Of a DNA stretch of 64,000 bases, positions 56,819 through 64,000 are shown piece by piece. A program made the translations under genes and the position numbers. Source of the DNA: Ilyonectria destructans (taxonomy: Eukaryota > Ascomycota > Sordariomycetes > Hypocreales > Nectriaceae); the NCBI GenBank assembly GCA_020740775.1, contig JAHEWK010000003.1:372001-436000 (forward strand), given 5' to 3'. The notes beneath the pieces are model-generated. The model had not been told where the DNA came from. It made no database searches and worked only from the letters and a program-made list of their open reading frames with translations. Numbering within the stretch: position 1 is the stretch's first letter; every line of letters begins with the position of its first letter.

Positions 56819-58004
56819 CAAGGGGTGGCTTACCTTCCTAAACTTTGATGTCGATGTTCAGATACTTCGGTGTTAGTGGTTTCGTAGGAATGCTACTTCG
56901 TTTCTAAAAAGAAACACAGACATCGGCGCGTAGCTAACGCATGTGTTGACAACTTCTTGCAGTACCGATGCGTGTGTCAGTAGCTGTATATATCTAAGCC
57001 CCATATTTTATACAGGGTCCAACTAACCGTTCAAGTCATTATGGAAATTTACGGACCACTTGTAAACGATAAGATCAGCAGTAGCCCCGAATAAGCAATC
57101 GATATCTCCGGGTCAGCCCCGCATATCATATCGCCTTCTAGACATCAGCAAGAGTGCTGACTTTAGTGTAGGTTTAGTAGCAGACCGACCCGGCGCAAGC
57201 GACAGTCAGACGGTTGCAACGGAAATTCGCTTGATATTGTCAGATTTGTCGAAAGATACGAGGAGCTAAACTGGTTTGATCATGGTCGTAAGGGAGTCAT
57301 GTCACAGAGCCCCTTCAACAACGCCACCGTAATTAGAGTTCTGTGCCATTTCGTCATTATGCAAGCCCGCTCTTATATCTGATGGTTGACAGAAAAAAAA
57401 ATACCTCTCGGAGAGCTAAGTTGGGAGTATCTACGGTTGGGCAGAAGCCGCCACTAGGGGCTCACAGCTGAGCAGCTTCTGTCAAGATAACAGGGCTTCA
57501 ATGGCGCCATAGGATCGCCGCTCTGTTGTACTCTTAAGAATTAAGATTAGCTCGATATCTATCGTATATGCAACTGAATGCATGATCGATGTTAATCTTT
57601 TCCTGGTAAGGCTCGGATACTCCGGTTTTCATACGACCCTGAGTCGACCTATGAGCCAGCGAATACAATAGTCGGATGCGTCTCATCTTTCCGATAATGA
57701 CGCAGGTTGGGTCAAGTGAGGCGCTCATGCTATCTCCCATAGGCCCCAGACCGCACACGTATTAACCACTCAGAAGCAGGGAATTTGCAGAGGCGCAATG
57801 TAACAAGGCTATGAAAGCCCAAAGTTCACGGCCCCTGTCCAAGCCGGTATTCTAGCCGAGATAGGACATTCTTCATGCATGGCCTCAGCTTGTTGATTCG
57901 TACAAAACTTCGTATACATCCACATACGCCATGCATCTAGTTAAAGTTCTGACTTCAGCCGAGGGCGTTGGCCTCACCATGCCGCCATTTTCGGCTCCCG
58001 ACTC
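56819..58004. other. Intergenic region, no gene seen
   Basis: About 1.2 kb. The only longer frame (57,534-57,758, minus) does not resemble a known protein. No laccase or other pigment gene is present here. Confidence 0.45.
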
Positions 58005-59428
58005 CTAGAATAACCCTTCAACCAATCCAAGAATCAAGTCCTTTGCCTCTTCTCCAGGAATTTTTGCAGCGATAACGCGAGCCTGCTCTCGATCAACCCC
58101 GCGGGCGGACAAGGTTGGCTGTGCGAGTCCGAGGTCTACCACCAAATCCTCCACACGCTGTGCGACTTCGAGGGCGTCAGCCAAGTCGCTACCGCAGCGC
58201 TGCTGACCACCCATGGCTGGCAGAAGGCGGGCGAGCTGCGTAGCGGCCATTGTGTCATTCTCTGCTTTGTGACGGATGACAGGGGCCAGAGTGAGACAGC
58301 TTGTTTCACCATCTACAGACCTCTGTCAGCAAATGTCGGTGTTTTGTGTCTATCATCAGCATCTAGGAACACAGTGTCGCATAGTTCCTAGTGTAGATCC
58401 ATACGCCTCCTCGTGCTGATGTTCTCAGAGAGCTGAGTGGACTTCCACCGCCATGTCTCTGCGTTACAGGTACAGCTCAGCCTTGTTTGTGGAATCAAGT
58501 CCGATATAGGTCACCATAGCGGCGACTAGCCAAATATTGACCATGTTGATTGGAGTGAGACACGACGCACAAGGAAATCTGACTCACGAGGTATGCCATA
58601 CGGGCTTCCGAGGGCATGGCCCAGGGAATGCGAAAGACCCATGCCGCCTCTAAAATTGGAACCGCGTAGTCCCGAGCTGGCAAAGGCAGCGAGCTGCAGC
58701 TTTGTTGTCACATCATTGCCGTCGTCAGATCCATGGACGAGCTTCGACTGCGGTAGCCCTTCGGCCAAGCCCGCCGCGGACCACAACGCGAGGGCCTTCC
58801 AAGGCATTTCCGAGGCATTCGGATGGTACATAGTTTCGACTGCGTGATCGACCGCCCGCATGCCTGTCGATAGCCAGAGGGATTGGGGGGTGAATCGAGC
58901 AAAGGAGGCGTCGTAGAGGATGGTCGCGACCCCCATGGATGGATGCATAAACCCAACCTTAGTACCATCAGAACGCGTGAAACCACCGCCGGCTGTGCAT
59001 TCGGCCGCGCTGAGAGTTGTGGGAATTGTGATATGGGTAAGTAACTTTCCGGTTCTTTCGTGTATGCGGAAGCAGACCGTCTTGGCTGAGTCGATAGGAG
59101 ACCCGCCTCCCACAGACAAGATCGTGTCCACCGCCTCCGTCTGGGCCACAAGCTCTGTGGCTTCATCCACGCCTTCTGCTTGGCCGTGCTGCTTGATACC
59201 GGTGTACGTTCCAGCGTGAAACTTGCCCAAAAGTTCCTCGAGTCGTTGAATCAATGGGGTTTTGGCAGATATCGACGCTCCAGTAAGGATGAAGACTTTC
59301 GAGGATGAGGAGGGCAAGGCGTTCAGTAGATGCTTTTCAACACATCTCGCTCCATAGTATATATGGTTGAGATGTTTCTGGGGTGTCCAGACCCCGAAAA
59401 GAGGAGAATCGGTGCATTGCATGGCCAT
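58005..59428 (-). CDS. Iron-containing alcohol dehydrogenase, maleylacetate reductase-like
   Basis: NAD(P)H-dependent reductase of the dehydroquinate-synthase-like fold. Two exons joined over an intron of about 275 nt. The first (from ATG 59428) holds 'ILSVGGGSPIDSAKTVCFR' (nucleotide binding), 'HITIPTTLSAAECTAGGG' and metal ligands in 'GMRAVDHAVETMYHP' and 'GLSHSLGHALGSPYGIP'. The second begins with the missing His-Gly-Glu-Thr-Ser-Cys segment, which supports this splice. The protein then ends in a helical domain 'EEAKDLILGLVEGLF'. All expected metal ligands (Asp and three His) are present. Family members reduce maleylacetate in aromatic ring breakdown, or other carbonyls. Its proximity to the polyketide genes may be incidental. 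Confidence 0.9.
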
Positions 59429-60189
59429 CTTGGATACTGTTTCTGCTTTGGTGTTGGAGAGGCTGTCGAGTTTGACTGATCCTCAATCCAGGGAAGACCG
59501 TCTGTTGCGCAGTATTTCTAGCTTTCTGATGGTCAGACACACCGCATGGGTCACATTCTTACAGCATCGTCGCCCTATCGCGGACGTAGTAGAAGATGCT
59601 AGCTCGCCCGGTCGGGGGGTTGATTTGGCCGGATTGTCTGGTGCTGCACCCGGGCGCGTTTCAAGTGTACAAGTCGGGACAGCAAGACGGTGGCAGCCAT
59701 GAGGAGCTGTGCGACATTGGAAGAATGCACCAAAGTCACATAATCGGTGCTCTGGTCCGCACCCCGTTAACGCAGCTTACGGCGACTTGCGCTGCTCGTT
59801 CTGCAGATGAGCTGGAGGCCAAGCCACCGGCCAGGCAGGCTGAGAATGCGAGGGAGAAAAGCACTGGGTTTCCTCTATGTGGATTGAATAGACTCGATAA
59901 TCGCCCTAATTACCAAATATCAACAATAGAGTCTTACGCTATGGCCCGCGCTGCGCCGCTGCCGTGTATCTGACGGATTATTCCACCCATCGCCCCGGAT
60001 CGGACGGGCTCGCTGCTTACGTTTGGTCTCAACTATATACATACAGGCTTGCTTAGCATTGGTCATCATCGTAGGCTCCGTCAAATTTTACATGAACTCA
60101 GGATGTGGAGCACTCAGGGCAAAGAGGTTTGTTCCTGTTTCCATCGAGGATGTCCTTTGATGCTGACCTGGACAATGTAGCAATCGCAA
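59429..60189. other. Divergent intergenic region
   Basis: The 761 bp lie between the dehydrogenase start (minus) and the regulator start (plus). No gene seen; the open frames at 59,367-59,973 lack homology. It likely serves as a shared promoter. An alternative first exon of the regulator could lie at about 60,104. Confidence 0.4.
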
Positions 60190-62681
60190 ATGTGGTCTAC
60201 CCACGACTTGGCATGCGCACATTGCCGTGCCCGGAAGATACGCTGTGGTAGAGAACGGCCGCAATGCGAGAGTTGCAAGCGAGACGGCGTTGACTGTCGA
60301 TACTCGTCTCCTGGGAAGCGCATCAACCATGTCAAACTCTTGTAAGTCCAGCTTGCATCTGAACCCCAGTCACCCCGAAGGCTGCACGGAAGGCTCATGA
60401 AACATCTTCTGTTTCAGATGTCAAAACTTCGAGGCGCTCGAAGACCAGTTGAACAGCATCCAAGGAGACCTTTCGGCCTTGACGTCACTCGTAAAGAGCG
60501 GAGGCGCAGGGCGGTCACTCCCCACCCAAGGGGACGAGTGTGTTCTAGAAGACTTCACAGATGGGGATGTATCAACGGGTACCCGCAAGGATCGACACAT
60601 TGTACGAAATGAAGCCTACGCGATCGACCGGTACCATGGGCCGTGTTCCCTCTACGCGCTCTGCAAGGAGTTCCATGACGATGCAGTGTTCCAGACGTCG
60701 GGCGCGGGCACGCCTACCAACAACGAGTTTGCGATTAGAATCCTCCTCGAGCAGATGTGCGTTGATGCTAGCAAAGAAGAGCACATGGATATTCCCTCGG
60801 AACATTCGGGGATATGCCTCCCGCCCCGACAGTTCCTGAACATCGTCATCGGCCAGTTCTTCAAGAACACCAATTATGCGACGGACCTCTTCGTGCGGTC
60901 AAACTTCCAGGCGCAACTAGACCGGGTATACGGACATCCACTCAGCCCAGCGGATGAGGCGTGGGCTGTTTGTTTCAATGTCATTGTTCTGCTCGCCATA
61001 GGAAAGGATCAGACAACCCAGAACAACAGCCCATTTATCCAACCGTTCCTCCAGACACTGAAGATGACAGTGAACAACCCTCGGGTTTTCCTTGCCCCAA
61101 GGCTCGTCAATGTTCAGGCTTTGGCTTTGCTGGTAAGATGCCTTAGAATTCCTCCTGTCGTCCAAATTAATCCTAATTTTGCTGTGATAGAGCCACATCG
61201 CCGAACAGTATAGTCCTCCGGGGTTCGCCGAGGTCGTCTTCGCACAAGCATGCCTGTTGGCTCGGACAATGGGGCTCCACCAACCTCGCGCATCCGCCAT
61301 CGGACTCTTGCCCGAAGAGATTATCGAGAAGCAGAAGGTGTTTCGGTCGCTATACATCAGAGATAAGAACTTTGCAATATGCAGAGGTTCGTCATCCTGG
61401 CTGCCGACTTTTGACTCCAGCATCTCTCCGCCCTCCGATCTAGCAGACCGAGACGAGACCAGGTACACTCCCAGAATCGAGTTAGCCCGTATTCAAGATG
61501 AGGTCTATCGCCATTTTCACTCGGCCGAGGCGCCATCGTTGGCGCCATCGAAGCATTCCCAACTGCTCTTGAAGCTGGAGCAGAAACTGGATCGTTGGGC
61601 TGCGACGCATCAGGTCATCAAGAGGTCAACATCATCCGTCGAGTGGGCCAATTTGACGCTATCATTTTTTGCCACTCGACTCTGTATTTGCAAGAGCAGC
61701 GATGATCCAAGATTATCCCATCTAGCATTCAAGGATGCCAAAGCCAGCTGTATCCTCTTTTTGTTAGCCACGACATCTCGCCCAGAGCCACGTTTCATTG
61801 ACGCCTTTGACCACCTTCTCGGACGGAAACGATCAACCAGTCCATTGATCATTGACAATTCAGAGGAAAATGGCGACGCATTGTTCGACTTTCAGCCTTT
61901 CGATCAAGACGACAACAACGACGCCGCAGCATCCGTATTACCAGGGCTAACAGCGAGCTTCCCGCTAGCGGCTGTCTTCTTGGTTGCCAAGAACCTCGCG
62001 CTGCAGCCAATCGCAACGCCAGAAGGCATTGTCAGCCGGCCCGAAGAGGAACTGCTGGTCCTTGAGACGCTCCGTGATCGATTCTCGTCTGCCACGGACC
62101 AGGACCATATCGAGAACTTGACGCAGAAGCTCAGCCGTACACTTGACACAATTGTGCGCGTCGTTCGGCAGAAATGCTTCCCGGAAGCGGCTAACACGCC
62201 CTCTATGATCTTCAACGACCTCTCAAGCCTGCACTCCAGTGCGTCCTCCGGCTCCCAGCGAGGCGGCTCCCGCGGCTCCCGCAAGGACACCCCTCCGGAG
62301 CCCGATGCACTACCAACCGTGACGTCGACCAACGAGGCAATGACTACATCGTCGATGCTACTACCCTTTATGCAGCCATTCGACTCCCCTCGGAGCTGCT
62401 CGCCATGGCACACTAACGGAAACACCAGTGCCGGCGGCGTCGGGGTCGGGGTCGGGGTCGTCGTTTCGCCGTGGCCTGGGTCATACAAGCAGCAGGCGGA
62501 TTCTGCAGGACGCGTAGGCAAGCGTCCAAGACTGCCCAGTCAGACGGAGCTATTTGACATGACGGCGGCCTTTGCGGAACACATGCAAGGGCATAGTCAG
62601 CGGCCTGAGGAGGACCCGCTGGCCATGTTTGACTTTCTTGCAGGGAACAACGATATCCCAGTCTTCGACGGCGATGAGTAG
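60190..62681 (+). CDS. Zn(II)2Cys6 transcription factor
   Basis: Nuclear regulator. Three exons: 60190 to about 60341, about 60418 to about 61133, and about 61190-62681. The cluster is close to the N-terminus, starting CAHCRARKIRCGRERPQC, with spacing C-X2-C-X6-C-X6-C-X2-C-X6-C, and a coiled segment 'LEDQLNSIQGDLSAL' follows. The fungal-specific TF domain has 'EVVFAQACLLARTMGLHQPRA' and 'EKQKVFRSLYIRDKNFAICRG'. The C-terminal third is Ser/Pro/Gly-rich with a Gly-Val run (GVGVGV) and ends in an acidic segment 'DDIPVFDGDE'-like, as in activation domains. An upstream mini-exon could extend the N-terminus by 15 or so residues. It may control the polyketide locus or the dehydrogenase next to it. 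Confidence 0.9.
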
Positions 62682-63556
62682 CGCGAGAAAGAGGTTTTTT
62701 TGTTACTTTTGCATCACTTCACTATCAAGTAACATGGATGGGGAACGGCGGCGGTTTACTACACCCAGTGTTGGGTCTTTCTTTCTTCTCATACATGCTA
62801 CACTGCAACCAAGCCTGGCCTCGGCGAGGCCAAAGAGTCACCACAACGGTATAATATAAAGACAAGTAACAAAGAGGAAAATCTTCAGGCCCTCATCATC
62901 TCCACTGGATTACCGTAATCTGACGTAAGGGGTAGAGACATCGATAAAATAAAATGCTTCACTAGATCTGTTTTAGCAGTAATTTCTACTTATAAGACCG
63001 GATTACCGACGCATACAAGTTATATAAGTGTCCCTTTGTACCTCTTTGCGTTTTCTCCTCTTCACCATAACCTAGCCTCTTAGTATCTATCACTCTTTAA
63101 GGCTATATAATTAGTGCAATAAGAGCAATTTTAGCAAATGTTAATCTATAGAAAAGTTCGAATACTGTAATTCAGAGTCCTGTCTACTGAATTCCTGGTT
63201 CCATTAAGGCCTAGTACCCTAATCTTCAGCGGCCTTACTTCCCTAGCCCTTCTGAAGTTTAGCGCTTGAGCTGCCCCTGAACCCATTAGCGCTCGAACTG
63301 CCCTACGCTCCTGTCTAGCTGCCCTGATCCTTAGCACTCTTTGTACTCTAACCTCTCTACAATTTAGCGCTTAACCTGCCCTCGAGCCCCAAAGGCCCTA
63401 TCCTCTAAAACGGCGGTAATAAGGCACTGGCAAGTACTTTTCTCACGGTCGCATCTGTTATGAAGAGCAAATAATGCAACTTCCGATGCCACTGCGCTCA
63501 ATTTGATATAAGTGACTCAATAAACTCACCATACGATTCTGATCTGAATTCTACCC
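62682..63556. other. AT-rich intergenic region with short dispersed repeats
   Basis: About 0.9 kb, no gene seen. Most is AT-rich, but 63,220-63,390 contains three near-identical 18-mers of the type TTAGCGCTTGAGCTGCCC (63259-63276, 63286-63303, 63364-63381), interleaved with CCCTAGCC-like words. It may be the remains of a repeat or a transposon altered by RIP. Confidence 0.5.
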
Positions 63557-64000
63557 CTACTTGCTCTCCTTTTCCTTTTCCTTGCCCTTTACCTCCGACA
63601 CAGCTTCCATTCGCTTGACGTCTTCGTCGCTGATCGGAATGGTTGCAAAACGCAGCAGAGCAGCCTTGTTAGCTTCAGGGGTAAGCTCTGCACCACTCCC
63701 AACCAATTGCTCCAGGTACTCAAAGTAGCGAATGAAGAATCCAGGAGTCGCCGTGTTGATGAAAACAGCTTCTTCGTCGAAAGGGTTGCTGAACTTGTGG
63801 GGAAGCCGGATTGGAACGGTCAACATTTCGCCGGCCTTGCAGTCTATGTCTGGGCGTCCTGGAGAGTGGAAGCGAACAGTTCCTTTCTACAACGCGCACC
63901 ATTGACTGTTAGATAATGGGATTACGAGAGGAGAGGGTGAATTTTCAAGACCTACCGTCACGTAGAATCCCTCATCATGCATTTCATGGAAGTGGAATAC
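63557..64000 (-). CDS. Cupin-domain protein (5' part beyond window)
   Basis: Partial. The C-terminal end is at 63557, and the frame enters from the right edge with an intron near 63,890-63,955. Cupin motif 1 is visible as 'FHFHEMHDEGFYVTKG', which carries the H-X-H...E metal ligands followed by Gly; motif 2 corresponds to 'DIDCKAGEMLTVPIRLPHKF'. After the barrel come a helical part ('RYFEYLEQLVGSG') and a Lys/Glu-rich tail (KGKEKEKESK). The family includes quercetin-dioxygenase-like and isomerase-type enzymes; the function here is unknown. Confidence 0.8.

Noticed and set aside
57534..57758. Minus-strand frame of 74 codons between the EthD and dehydrogenase genes
   Set aside because: Begins with a GLGPMGD-like phrase that hinted at an oxidoreductase, but nothing further matches and there is no adjoining exon.

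Overview
The window is nuclear DNA from a filamentous ascomycete, most likely a sordariomycete of the order Hypocreales. Reasons: short spliceosomal introns with GT..AG ends in nearly every gene, Zn(II)2Cys6 regulators, a fungal non-reducing polyketide synthase, a eukaryotic tRNA, peroxisomal C-terminal signals, and an AT-rich tract of the kind left by repeat-induced point mutation. The order is inferred from the mix of families (a PKS plus EthD pair, relics of an N-methylating cyclopeptide synthetase), not proven.

Positions 1-24,130 hold the most notable region. Two Zn(II)2Cys6 regulators, one of the CTF1/FarA type, are followed by an acyl-CoA synthetase, a crotonase, a MaoC-type hydratase, an MFS carrier, an acyl-CoA dehydrogenase, both subunits of a biotin-dependent methylcrotonyl/geranyl-CoA carboxylase-like enzyme, a LiuC/AtuE-type hydratase placed between the two subunits, and an AtuA (DUF1446) protein. 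This is close to the gene content of the bacterial acyclic terpene (atu) and leucine/isovalerate (liu) operons. Six of the eight enzymes end in AKL, SKL, SKL, SKL, ARL or PKL and a seventh in TRL, so the pathway is predicted to run in peroxisomes. The usual fungal methylcrotonyl-CoA carboxylase is mitochondrial. CCTCGG elements, the FarA/FarB recognition sequence, lie in five intergenic regions of the cluster.

Positions 24,130-38,350 are a decayed region: an AT-rich tract with a 12-bp tandem repeat, an intact pyrroline-5-carboxylate reductase, a fragment of an ABC transporter fused directly to a broken peptide synthetase module with an N-methyltransferase domain, a five-exon gene for an unknown Cys-containing protein, an amino-acid permease, and a second broken adenylation domain.

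Positions 38,585-47,000 are ordinary genes: a two-RRM RNA-binding protein, a sugar transporter, tRNA-Gln(CUG) with a duplicated 3' trailer, and a SulP sulfate permease. A degenerate TPR gene lies at about 48 kb.

Positions 49,157-62,681 carry a polyketide locus: a SAT-KS-MAT-PT-ACP-ACP-TE synthase transcribed divergently from a small EthD-domain protein, followed by an iron-type alcohol dehydrogenase/maleylacetate reductase-like enzyme and a Zn(II)2Cys6 regulator. The arrangement resembles conidial-pigment clusters of hypocrealean fungi. A partial cupin gene ends the window.
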